From positions 5,704,001 to 5,768,000 of the forward strand of contig NZ_JADBGF010000001.1 of the NCBI RefSeq assembly GCF_014873495.1: a stretch of 64,000 nt of DNA, in the 5' to 3' direction. Positions 49,326-56,651 of the stretch are shown here, piece by piece. Source of the stretch: Streptomyces stelliscabiei (GTDB lineage: Bacteria > Actinomycetota > Actinomycetes > Streptomycetales > Streptomycetaceae). Positions within the stretch are counted from its first letter, which is position 1. Each line of letters starts with the position of its first letter. Below the pieces are notes generated by a model. It was not told the origin of the DNA. It saw only the letters and a program-made list of their open reading frames with translations, and did not search any database. The position numbers and the translations under genes were made by a program.

Positions 49326-49991
49326 TCAGGCGGCCGCCGCCTGCAGGCCGTCGGGTGCGGCCTGGTTGCCGGGCTGGAAGTGGCGCAGGGCGAGCCACCG
49401 GTCCGGCGGGTACACGCACAGGCACCACTCGCACTGCACGGCCGTGCGCATGTCCGCGAAGATCTTGGCGCCACAGATGACGCCGGAGGGGTCGACGGCG
49501 ATGCAGTGGCCGAGGAACGTCGGCTTCGGCCGGTCCAGGCCGTGTCCGGGCTGGACGACACGGTGCACGCGCTGAAAGAGCCGGCGGATGTCCCATCCGA
49601 ACGCCTCGCCCGCGTACCAGCGGGAGATCCAGTCGAGGTGGCGGTCCAGGTCGCCGGCCGCGATCCAGATGCGGTTGCCGAGGCTGGCCGCACGCTCCGG
49701 CTGCGCCCAGCCACGCGTCTCGTACAGGGCGGTGCGCCAGTCTTCCAGGACGCCGACGATGCCGCCCTCGGCGCGCAGGTCCAGGACCTCGCTGTCCAGG
49801 GGGAGGGGGGCTTCGGCGAGGCGGACGCGGCCGCCGTACTGAGCGCTGCCGGTGGTGCCGGGGGTGAGCCAGGACTCCAGCGATGCCCACAGTCGGGGAA
49901 GGCGGGTGAGGCGTTCGTGGGTGGCGCGGGTGCAGCTGGCGCAGAGGCTGCCGTACTCGATCTCGCGGGTGTCACACAGGGTGCAGATCAT
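49326..49991 (-). CDS. Cysteine-rich early protein, unknown
   Basis: 221 residues. MICTLCDTREIEYGSLCASC is an N-terminal zinc finger; a C-terminal GHCIAVDPSGVICG and QCEWCLC add two more cysteine pairs. The middle is helical. This resembles phage early proteins that bind host polymerase or DNA, but no evidence of a target exists here. Last gene of the long early operon. Confidence 0.65.
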   Translation of the reverse strand: MICTLCDTREIEYGSLCASCTRATHERLTRLPRLWASLESWLTPGTTGSAQYGGRVRLAEAPLPLDSEVLDLRAEGGIVGVLEDWRTALYETRGWAQPERAASLGNRIWIAAGDLDRHLDWISRWYAGEAFGWDIRRLFQRVHRVVQPGHGLDRPKPTFLGHCIAVDPSGVICGAKIFADMRTAVQCEWCLCVYPPDRWLALRHFQPGNQAAPDGLQAAAA

Positions 49992-50202
49992 CGTGCTCCC
50001 CTTCCTGCAGATGGTGCGTGGGGTCGTCGGGCCACTCGATGTGGCCGCCTCCGTAGCCGCGGATGAGGTCCGCGGTGGTGGGGGCGGCCGAGGTCAGCCC
50101 GTACTCGGGGTCGTCGATCGCGACAGCCCAGCCGTCGGCCGTCTCGAAGCCGTCCAGCACCTGGTGGGGCAGGTGCAGACGGAACGGCCGGGACTCGGTC
50201 AC
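49972..50202 (-). CDS. Small early protein, unknown
   Basis: 76 residues from a GTG overlapping the preceding stop (VTESRPFRLHLPHQVLDGFETADGWAVAIDDPEYGL). The gene ends inside the next by 20 bp. Unknown function. Confidence 0.55.
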   Translation of the reverse strand: MTESRPFRLHLPHQVLDGFETADGWAVAIDDPEYGLTSAAPTTADLIRGYGGGHIEWPDDPTHHLQEGEHDDLHPV

Positions 50203-50450
50203 GGGGCGGCGGGTGGGGTCTCGTGCGAGGCGTCCGGTGGGGCGGAGGTCGGTCGGGCGTGGATGACGCCTGGGCGGATCGACTCGTCCCGCACAAGCGG
50301 GAGGGAGAAAGCGCTCCACGCGGAGAGGAGTTCGGGAGCCGCGCGGGGCTCAACTGCCTTGGGCCGGAGGATGTCCTCCAGCTGGGCGAGCGTGTTCGGT
50401 TCGGCGGCGATCTCCTGCACCGGGTCCGTGCGGAAGAAGTAGAGCTTCAT
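50199..50450 (-). CDS. Small early protein, unknown
   Basis: 83 residues from ATG 50450 with GGAGGCCCCG ahead (MKLYFFRTDPVQEIAAEPNTLAQLEDILRPKAVEPR). Overlaps both neighbours. No recognised motif. Confidence 0.55.
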   Translation of the reverse strand: MKLYFFRTDPVQEIAAEPNTLAQLEDILRPKAVEPRAAPELLSAWSAFSLPLVRDESIRPGVIHARPTSAPPDASHETPPAAP

Positions 50451-50932
50451 CGGGGCCTCCTCGACGGCGGGCCGTACGGCGACTGCCAGGCCGGCCGGTC
50501 GTCGGACGTGAGAACCGGCGGCGGCTGCTCGGACATAGGGGCAGGGGCCTGCGTGACGTCGGGGAGCCAGTGGCCCATCCGCACCTTGGGCTGGTAGAGC
50601 GGCTCGCGGGCGAGGTGCGGCCCGAGGATCTCCAGGGCGCGCTCGATCGGCGTCGGCCTGTAAGGCTCGGTGAGCGACGCGAGCAGCCCGCGGGGTTCCC
50701 AGGTGTCGAAGCCGTCGAGGAACTGGGCCAGGGACTCCTGGTAGCGGCGGGCGGCCTCCTCGGCGTAGGCGGCTGCGACGAGGCGCTCGATGAAGTCCTG
50801 GAAGTGCGTCGAGAGTTCCTCGGGCGGGCTGTCCTCCTCCAGTTCGACGCGGGTGACGCCCTCCACCGGCTCCCATCCGCCGTCTTCACGGGCGAGCCAG
50901 ACGTGCGTGAACTCTCCGAATTCCAGTCCCAT
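50447..50932 (-). CDS. Early protein, unknown
   Basis: 161 residues, acidic and helical in the middle (PPEELSTHFQDFIERLVAAAYAEEAARRYQESLAQF), Pro-rich at the end. Overlaps the next gene. Confidence 0.55.
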   Translation of the reverse strand: MGLEFGEFTHVWLAREDGGWEPVEGVTRVELEEDSPPEELSTHFQDFIERLVAAAYAEEAARRYQESLAQFLDGFDTWEPRGLLASLTEPYRPTPIERALEILGPHLAREPLYQPKVRMGHWLPDVTQAPAPMSEQPPPVLTSDDRPAWQSPYGPPSRRPR

Positions 50933-50933
50933 G

Positions 50934-51158
50934 TCAGGCCTCCCCGGTGGTCTGTTTGGCGCGCTTGCGGGCGTGGCGGATGCAGGAGCAGCGACGCGGA
51001 CAGGCCCACCGGACGTGCCTGTTGCGGTGTTTGCCCCACCAGTGCCGGCCCCGGCCGCATGCGACGTCGTGGATGACGGCGTCTGGGGTGCAGACCTCTG
51101 CCTGGGACCAGCAGTGAGGGGAGTCGCGAGGGTCGTCGGTGATCTGGGCCTGGGCCAT
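50934..51158 (-). CDS. Small cysteine-rich protein
   Basis: 74 residues with four cysteines (HCWSQAEVC; CPRRCSC) and a basic C-terminus (RHARKRAKQ). Likely binds metal and nucleic acid, but unproven. Confidence 0.55.
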   Translation of the reverse strand: MAQAQITDDPRDSPHCWSQAEVCTPDAVIHDVACGRGRHWWGKHRNRHVRWACPRRCSCIRHARKRAKQTTGEA

Positions 51159-51161
51159 GGG

Positions 51162-51827
51162 TTAGTCCTTCGTGGACGGGTTGAGGAGGGCGGCGTGCAG
51201 CTCGGCGAGGCGGTGGTCCCACCAGCGGTTGATGAGCGTGCCGAGGGGCGGTGGCCCGGCCTTGACCCAGTGCTCGTACAGGGCGATGACGCGTTGTACG
51301 TCGGCGTCGGACATGCGGCCGAGCGTGGCGGTGATGCGGGCGGCGGGGAGGACCGCGGCGAGCACGGCGGCCGTGATGTCGTTGACCACCTGGTCGTGTT
51401 CGACGGTGAGGTTGTGCTCCGGCCACTGCAGGAGGATGCGGCGGACGGGGTCGGCGATCTGTTCGCGGAGCCCAGGCGTCTCGATCTCGTCGTGTGGCGG
51501 GCGGAGCACCTCGACGTCGTGTGCCGTTCCGGCCGGGCGGTTGCCGTACTTCGCGATCCACTCCTCTTGCACGCGGCTGGGAGCCGCGGTGGTGGGGGTG
51601 AGGCGTTTGGCGGCTGCGCGGGTGGACATGGCGGTCAGGTCGCCGTCGGGCCAGCGGAGGAGGGTCCATCCGGGCTCGGGGTAGACGTCGCCGTCGGATG
51701 TCTGCAGGACGAGCTGGTGGCCGTCGAAGCGGTGGGTGTCCTCTCCCAGCCACTTGATGAGGTTGGGGTCGTCGGTGCCGTTCCAGATACGGGTGTCGAC
51801 GACAGCGGGCACGGTGTGCTGCAGCAC
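51162..51827 (-). CDS. Early protein, unknown
   Basis: 221 residues from GTG 51827, which follows the previous stop by 2 bp. Features a conserved-looking helical C-terminus (SDADVQRVIALYEHWVKAGPPPLGTLINRWWDHRLAELHAAL). No cysteines of note. Function unknown. Confidence 0.55.
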   Translation of the reverse strand: MLQHTVPAVVDTRIWNGTDDPNLIKWLGEDTHRFDGHQLVLQTSDGDVYPEPGWTLLRWPDGDLTAMSTRAAAKRLTPTTAAPSRVQEEWIAKYGNRPAGTAHDVEVLRPPHDEIETPGLREQIADPVRRILLQWPEHNLTVEHDQVVNDITAAVLAAVLPAARITATLGRMSDADVQRVIALYEHWVKAGPPPLGTLINRWWDHRLAELHAALLNPSTKD

Positions 51828-51829
51828 GG

Positions 51830-52399
51830 TCAGCCGTCCTTGCGGTAGTTGACGGAGAAGCCGGGCAGGCCGAGGCCGAAGTCCGGGTCGGCGGAGGCCG
51901 GGCGGAGTGGGGCGCGGAGTTCGGTCTCGTCGACGCTGCACATGGGCTGACGGGGTGAGAGGCCGGCCGGGACGCCAGTCCAGCGGAAGGGCTCGCCGCA
52001 GTGCCGGCAGTTGACCCTGATCTCGGCCGTGTAGCCAATCACGGTGGGGTCGTTGTCGCCTGCGGCGATGCGGGCGACGCCGACGAAGGCGTCGAAGTCC
52101 TCATGCGTGCATGGCCGGTCGGGGTCGATGCGGGGCTGGACGCTGTCCGGGTCGATGGTCAGGTTGCTGTGTCCCCAGCGGGGTGCGCCGCCGTGGGTGA
52201 CCTTGTTCCAGCCGGAGCCGTCCTCGTTGTCGATGTAGAACGTCTGGTCCCCGTACGTGACCTCGACGACGTCGCGGCGTGTGCCGACGAGATGGCGGGC
52301 CCAGTACTGGGGGAAGACGCCGTTGTCGGCGACGATCGCGGTGACGCGGCGGGCCTGGCAGGGCTCGCCGTTCCAGCGTGTGTCCTGTCGTTCGCTCAT
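51830..52399 (-). CDS. Zinc-finger-containing early protein
   Basis: 189 residues from ATG 52399. One zinc finger-like site (NCRHCGEPF) in the C-terminal half and an alpha/beta front (WARHLVGTRRDVVEVTYGDQTFYIDNEDGSGW). Overlaps the upstream gene by 4 bp. Confidence 0.55.
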   Translation of the reverse strand: MSERQDTRWNGEPCQARRVTAIVADNGVFPQYWARHLVGTRRDVVEVTYGDQTFYIDNEDGSGWNKVTHGGAPRWGHSNLTIDPDSVQPRIDPDRPCTHEDFDAFVGVARIAAGDNDPTVIGYTAEIRVNCRHCGEPFRWTGVPAGLSPRQPMCSVDETELRAPLRPASADPDFGLGLPGFSVNYRKDG

Positions 52400-52698
52400 G
52401 CGGCCTGGTCCTCCTTGAGTGATGCTTCGTTGACGGGTGTGCCGTAGCCGGTGGGGATGCTGAGGGCCTGGCAGCAGGGGGTGCAGCGGCGGCGGCCGAG
52501 GCGGGAAAAGAGGCCGGGCAGCTCCCAGCCGCGGCGGAGTCTGCAGGCGGCGCGCGCGGGAACCAGCTGGCCCTCGTCGATGGCCGTGCGTAGCTGCTCG
52601 GGGGTGATGGCGGGTCCGGCGATGGCGTGGAGGCGCCGCCACTTGCCGCAGGTCAGCCACCAGTGCCCGGCGTTCTCGTCGATGGGGTGGGCTGTCAT
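52396..52698 (-). CDS. Small early protein, unknown
   Basis: 100 residues from ATG 52698. Contains CGKWRR, CRLRR and CTPCC cysteines in a basic background, suggesting metal and nucleic-acid contacts. Overlaps both neighbours. Confidence 0.55.
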   Translation of the reverse strand: MTAHPIDENAGHWWLTCGKWRRLHAIAGPAITPEQLRTAIDEGQLVPARAACRLRRGWELPGLFSRLGRRRCTPCCQALSIPTGYGTPVNEASLKEDQAA

Positions 52699-53078
52699 GC
52701 CGGACCCCCGGGCCGGTGGAAGGCGGCCGAGAGTGCGGCGAAGGCGTGCTCCTCGGCGGTGGTGAGGGTGGTGCGTGCTGCGGTCGGCCGGGTGCAGTCG
52801 GGGCCATGGACCTCGCCGTCCGTGTGTCGCCAGAACGAGCAGCAGGGAGGCGGTAGTTCGACGGGGGAGGTCTCGTCGTTGAGTCGCTCCAGTCGCTGCT
52901 GTACGGCCTGCTCGCGCCGGGCCTGGGTGTAGCAGCGGCGGGAGAGGGCGCCGAAGAGGTATGCGGTGAAGAGGCCGAAGAGGCCCAGCCACCAGGTGTG
53001 GAGGGCGGTACCCAAGGCCCCGGCGGTGAGGAGCGCGGCGGCGGCCGCGCTGGCGTGGGCGTACATGCGGGTGGTCAT
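52695..53078 (-). CDS. Membrane-associated early protein
   Basis: 127 residues from ATG 53078. Two hydrophobic helices (ASAAAAALLTAGALGTALHTWW; LGLFGLFTAYLFGAL) and a helical, charged C-terminal half. Unknown function. Confidence 0.55.
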   Translation of the reverse strand: MTTRMYAHASAAAAALLTAGALGTALHTWWLGLFGLFTAYLFGALSRRCYTQARREQAVQQRLERLNDETSPVELPPPCCSFWRHTDGEVHGPDCTRPTAARTTLTTAEEHAFAALSAAFHRPGGPA

Positions 53079-53278
53079 GGGCTGACCCGGATGATGGCGA
53101 TGGGGGTGTTGGCGGCGAGCGCCTGGTGGAGTTGACGGAGGCGGAGGAAGGCGCGGGCGTCGCGGCGGCCGAGGCGTCCGCGAGTGGAGGCGGGCAGGGC
53201 GCGCCAGCAGGCGCGGCACAGGTACTGGCCGTGGTTGCGGCGGCCGGCGGTGCAGCCGGGGCACTTGGGTGTGTTCAT
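53075..53278 (-). CDS. Small zinc-binding protein
   Basis: 67 residues: CPGC and CRAC pairs separated by 14 residues (CPGCTAGRRNHGQYLCRACWRAL), a classic single zinc ribbon, with a basic tail (RGRLGRRDAR). Lies just downstream of the RNA ligase gene and overlaps its start frame. Confidence 0.6.
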   Translation of the reverse strand: MNTPKCPGCTAGRRNHGQYLCRACWRALPASTRGRLGRRDARAFLRLRQLHQALAANTPIAIIRVSP

Positions 53279-53832
53279 CGGCGCGGCTCCAGGAATGCGA
53301 AGTCGCGGGTCTTGATCTTGGCCATGGGGCCGTCGGGGTGGTGGAAGACGAGGCCTTCCCACCTGTGCCGGCGCAGGAAGTCGGAGATCTCGTCGTACGT
53401 CCGGTCGTCGAATTCGACGCGCTCGGCGGTCGCGTGCCGGATGAGCGTGTGCCGCTCCAGCCCTTCCGGGTTGCCGTTGATCTTCGGCCCGCACAGTTCG
53501 TACGTACCGCTCGGCCACTGGCTTCGGATCTCGCGGGCCTCGGCGAGGTACTTGATGAACGACGACTGCCCGGCGGGCTCCCAGCCGACGGTCTTGCCTG
53601 TCCTCTGGTCGTGCTGGACGGCCTGGTATCCGGGCGGGGTGCTCTTGCCGGGCTTGACCTCGCGGCGCGCCCACCAGGCGCCGGAGTCGTCGAGGAGGAT
53701 GCACGTGCCGTCGTACTTGCGGGTAGCAAGGCCGTGGCCTTCGAGGACCCACTCGCAGCCGGGTGTGACTTCGGGCAGGACGTGGCGGCGGTCGTCGGGG
53801 TTGCGGACGAAGAGCGTCGGGATCTTGTTCAT
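53275..53832 (-). CDS. Compact ATP-dependent RNA ligase-like protein
   Basis: 185 residues. Nucleotidyltransferase motif I RKYDGT (Lys39), motif III-like WARREVK and GTYELCGPKINGN, motif IV EGLVFH near residue 159, motif V MAKIKTRDF near 170. These are the five motifs of the covalent nucleotidyltransferase core, with no added domain. RNA ligases of this kind may repair tRNA cut by host defence nucleases; a DNA ligase or capping activity cannot be excluded by sequence. Confidence 0.8.
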   Translation of the reverse strand: MNKIPTLFVRNPDDRRHVLPEVTPGCEWVLEGHGLATRKYDGTCILLDDSGAWWARREVKPGKSTPPGYQAVQHDQRTGKTVGWEPAGQSSFIKYLAEAREIRSQWPSGTYELCGPKINGNPEGLERHTLIRHATAERVEFDDRTYDEISDFLRRHRWEGLVFHHPDGPMAKIKTRDFAFLEPRR

Positions 53833-53948
53833 CGGTTCCTCCGGCGGTCACGGCGGGTGAGGTAGGCGATGGAGAGGGCGGCGATCAGGAAGGTGAGCGG
53901 GCAGGCGGCGCCGACGTCCTCGGCGCCGCTGATGGCCAGGGAGATCAC
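53829..53948 (-). CDS. 39-residue membrane peptide
   Basis: GTG 53948 is preceded by GGGAGG. One hydrophobic helix (CPLTFLIAALSIAYL) and a basic end (TRRDRRRNR). It overlaps the preceding stop. Short but well placed; function unknown. Confidence 0.5.
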   Translation of the reverse strand: MISLAISGAEDVGAACPLTFLIAALSIAYLTRRDRRRNR

Positions 53949-54976
53949 GTGGTCCTCCCGAGGAGTTCGCGGGCCAGTTCGATGGCCGCTGCGGAGGGCC
54001 GACCGGGCCCCGTGGCCAGCCACTCGACGGCGTCGGGGTGGTCGCAGCTGCCCCAGATCTGCGCGGCCGCGCGTGTGGTGGCCGCGCGCCACTTGATCTG
54101 TTCGGTCAGCCACCGGCTCAGGGCGCGTGCGACGGTGGGCGGGATGGCGCCGCCCGGGGTCAGCAGATCCCCCACACGCGGGGCGGTGTCGAGGAGTTCC
54201 ACGGCCAGGCCGAGGAGCTGCTCACCAGTCGGCTCGCCGCCGGCGCACTGGGCGATGCAGTCCGGGGTGCCGTGACCGGGGCAGTCCTCCTTGTGGGAGA
54301 AGCCGGCGCGGTGGATGTCGCAGCTGAGCCACTCCGGGGCATGCGCAGGCACGCGCAGGGGGTGTCGGCAGACGCGGGCGGTCGGGTCTCCTTGCCCGGC
54401 CGGTCCGCTGTGGCGGTGGACAGGCGCAGCGGCCGACACGCTTTCGGCGGTGTGGTCAGCGGCGGCGGGTTGGGTGTCGGCGCGGTGGTCGAGGGCCTGG
54501 ATCCATCCGGTCGCGTACGCGGCCAGGTCGACGAGCGCGGCCCGCAGGTCGGGATGCCTGCACTCGGCGAACACCCCGGCTGCGGCGGCGCGTACGACGT
54601 GGAGCCAGTCCAGGTGGCCGAACTCGGCGGCCTGGTCGCGCGCCATCTGGGCCACGTCGGCGTCGATGGTCTCGGGGTGCTGGCCGGTGCCGTCCGGCAG
54701 GCGGTGTTCGTCGCCGCCGAACGCGGTGCGCTGGCGGCCCCGCCGGACCGCGATCTCGCTGAGGACACCCTGCAGGCCGGGGCGCGGCGCCCACTGGTCC
54801 GAGATGTGACGCAGGGCCTGCGCGACCTGGTGCTGGTCGGTGCCTTCCGTGGCCGCCGCTTCCAGGAGCACGGTGCCCTGCTTGGGGCCCGGGCGGAGGA
54901 TGACGTACGCGATAGCCTCGCGGCCGTCCACCACAACCATCCGTGCCTCGGCGCTGCTCTCGTCAGTGCTGCTCAA
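53945..54976 (-). CDS. Large early protein with zinc-site-like cysteines
   Basis: 343 residues. A TTG at 54976 overlapping the upstream stop is chosen with GGAG ahead; a Met 13 codons later is an alternative. The middle contains CDIHRAGFSHKEDCPGHGTPDC and several CRHP sites. Both ends are mainly helical. No enzyme family recognised; it may be a regulatory or DNA-binding protein. Confidence 0.55.
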   Translation of the reverse strand: MSSTDESSAEARMVVVDGREAIAYVILRPGPKQGTVLLEAAATEGTDQHQVAQALRHISDQWAPRPGLQGVLSEIAVRRGRQRTAFGGDEHRLPDGTGQHPETIDADVAQMARDQAAEFGHLDWLHVVRAAAAGVFAECRHPDLRAALVDLAAYATGWIQALDHRADTQPAAADHTAESVSAAAPVHRHSGPAGQGDPTARVCRHPLRVPAHAPEWLSCDIHRAGFSHKEDCPGHGTPDCIAQCAGGEPTGEQLLGLAVELLDTAPRVGDLLTPGGAIPPTVARALSRWLTEQIKWRAATTRAAAQIWGSCDHPDAVEWLATGPGRPSAAAIELARELLGRTT

Positions 54977-55212
54977 GGGGTGTTCTCCTGCTCTTCCAGG
55001 GGGAGCTGGCCGTCCGTGGACGGCGGGGGCTGGTTGAGCGCGCGGCGTACGGCGGCCGCGCTGGGCCGGACGGTCCGGCCGAGCAGGGCCCGCATCACTG
55101 CGCGCTGGTCGGGGCGGAGCTTGCGCCAGCAGCGGCCCCCGATCCGCCGGCCCATGGAGGCCTTGGAGCGGATGGGCTTGTGGCAGGCCTGGCACTCGAC
55201 GGGATCTCTCAT
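54973..55212 (-). CDS. Small zinc-finger protein
   Basis: 79 residues (MRDPVECQACHKPIRSKASMGRRIGGRCWRKLRPDQR). Three cysteines plus histidine (CQACH and GRCW) could hold one zinc. Basic. Confidence 0.55.
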   Translation of the reverse strand: MRDPVECQACHKPIRSKASMGRRIGGRCWRKLRPDQRAVMRALLGRTVRPSAAAVRRALNQPPPSTDGQLPLEEQENTP

Positions 55213-55481
55213 GGGATGGCTCCGAGCGGGTCCGGTGCGGGCTGGGGCGGGTAGTTGTCGATCGGGATCGGGACGGTTTCGACGAGGCGGGTGCGGCCGC
55301 GCACGGTGATCACCTGGGCCCCGTTCTGCAGGGCCTCGAGCAGCTCGGCGTCCTCGGGGTCGTACTCGCCGCAGACCTCGAGGTCGTCCAGGTCGTCCAG
55401 GTCGCGTTCGAGACAGGCGCAGTAGCCGTCCTCGCAGCCGCCGTACGGGCAGTCCACGAAGAACGGGAGCTGGATGGTCAT
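55209..55481 (-). CDS. Cysteine-rich acidic early protein
   Basis: 90 residues: DCPYGGCEDGYCACLERDLDDLDDLEVC, then a strand-rich rest. Acidic rather than basic, so more likely a protein partner than a DNA binder. Confidence 0.5.
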   Translation of the reverse strand: MTIQLPFFVDCPYGGCEDGYCACLERDLDDLDDLEVCGEYDPEDAELLEALQNGAQVITVRGRTRLVETVPIPIDNYPPQPAPDPLGAIP

Positions 55482-55705
55482 GCCGCCTCACCTCGCGGTC
55501 CCGGGCGGGGCGGTGTCTTGGCATGGCGGCGGATGGCAGCGCCGACGACGAACCCGGACAGGGCGTCGCTGAGGTCGGCCAGATGGGCGGCCTGCTCGTC
55601 TGCGCTGCAGGGCGTGATGTGGGCGGGCAGTGCCGGGCGGGCTCCGCCGAACTGCCCTGTCGGGGTGTCCTCCGCGGGCATCTCGTGCGTCTCGGCCGTG
55701 TTCAC
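55478..55705 (-). CDS. Small early protein, unknown
   Basis: 75 residues (ADEQAAHLADLSDALSGFVVGAAIRRHAKTP), helical, without cysteine pairs. Overlaps both neighbours by 4 bp. Confidence 0.5.
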   Translation of the reverse strand: MNTAETHEMPAEDTPTGQFGGARPALPAHITPCSADEQAAHLADLSDALSGFVVGAAIRRHAKTPPRPGPRGEAA

Positions 55706-56301
55706 GCTCCACCCCCAGCCGCCGGGAGGCTGCGCCTGGTGGAGCGCATCGGCTCGTCGGTGAGGTGAGGGCCGGCCATACAGCCCGGCTCACGGCAGTC
55801 GGACAGCGTGTAGCCGACCGGGGCACGCCCGTGGTGTGCGGTGAAGGCCACGCGGCGGGCGTTGTGGCTGCGGCCCTCGGCGAACAGCTGGGGCATACGG
55901 CCGCAGTAGGGGCCGGTCCAACGGACGTGGCCCTGGCCGTAGGTCTCGGTGTAGAGGGCGAGGGTCTGGGCGACCGTGCGGGAGGGGTTCGGCCGAACGG
56001 CCTTCGGGATGTTCCAGTCCAGCCGGATGAGCCGGATCGTCGGTGCGCTGAGCCCCACCTCAGCGGTGATCTCGGCGCAGGTGGCGCCCTGCAGGAGCAG
56101 GACGGCGACCTGCTGCTCGAGGCGGGCCTTGTCCTCCGGCGTGTACCGGTAGCCGGGCCCGACGGGCAGCGGGATCTTGTAGGCCTTGCGGGTGGCCGAG
56201 ACGACGTGAGCGGACACACCGAGCTGCCGCATGACGGTGTCGTACGTCGCCCCCTGGTACAGCAGTTCGGCGACGTCGGCGCGGGGGTGTTCTTTCCTCA
56301 T
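55702..56301 (-). CDS. Double HTH protein with HNH-like zinc domain
   Basis: 199 residues. Two helix-turn-helix-like repeats: LLYQGATYDTVMRQLGVSAHVVSATRKA and LLLQGATCAEITAEVGLSAPTIRLIRL. The second half (HVRWTGPYCGRMPQLFAEGRSHNARRVAFTAHHGRAPVGYTLSDC, then EPGCMAGPHL) resembles the treble-clef HNH-like domain found in many actinophage proteins. Catalytic His are present but an unusual spacing makes nuclease activity uncertain. Confidence 0.65.
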   Translation of the reverse strand: MRKEHPRADVAELLYQGATYDTVMRQLGVSAHVVSATRKAYKIPLPVGPGYRYTPEDKARLEQQVAVLLLQGATCAEITAEVGLSAPTIRLIRLDWNIPKAVRPNPSRTVAQTLALYTETYGQGHVRWTGPYCGRMPQLFAEGRSHNARRVAFTAHHGRAPVGYTLSDCREPGCMAGPHLTDEPMRSTRRSLPAAGGGA

Positions 56302-56651
56302 CGCAGTCCCCTCTGCGGCTGTCCCCAGAGCGGGGCCTGCACGGTGGGCCTACGCCGCGCGGGGCGGGAGGTCTGGGTGGGCGGCTGCGGGCTGCTGGGG
56401 GCGCAGCTGGAGAAGTGGCTGACGGCCTTCCATTCCAGGAGGGCGGGGACGCAGTCGGGCTCCTCGCGGGTGAACTCGCGGACGACCAGGCCGCCGAGGC
56501 CGGTGGTGCGGGCGGCGAGTCCGCCGGCCGGGGACGGCAGCGCGTTGATCGGGGTGCGCTCACCGGGCCGGGGGCCGCTGGCCCAGCGGATGAGAGCGCC
56601 GCACCGGTTGCATGGGGTGGTGCCTCGGGTGGGGTGCGGTGTGGTCGGCAT
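56298..56651 (-). CDS. Zinc-ribbon early protein
   Basis: 117 residues from ATG 56651, overlapping the end of the large upstream gene. CNRCGALIRW in the N-terminus is a zinc knuckle. C-terminus is Pro/Ser-rich. Confidence 0.5.
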   Translation of the reverse strand: MPTTPHPTRGTTPCNRCGALIRWASGPRPGERTPINALPSPAGGLAARTTGLGGLVVREFTREEPDCVPALLEWKAVSHFSSCAPSSPQPPTQTSRPARRRPTVQAPLWGQPQRGLR

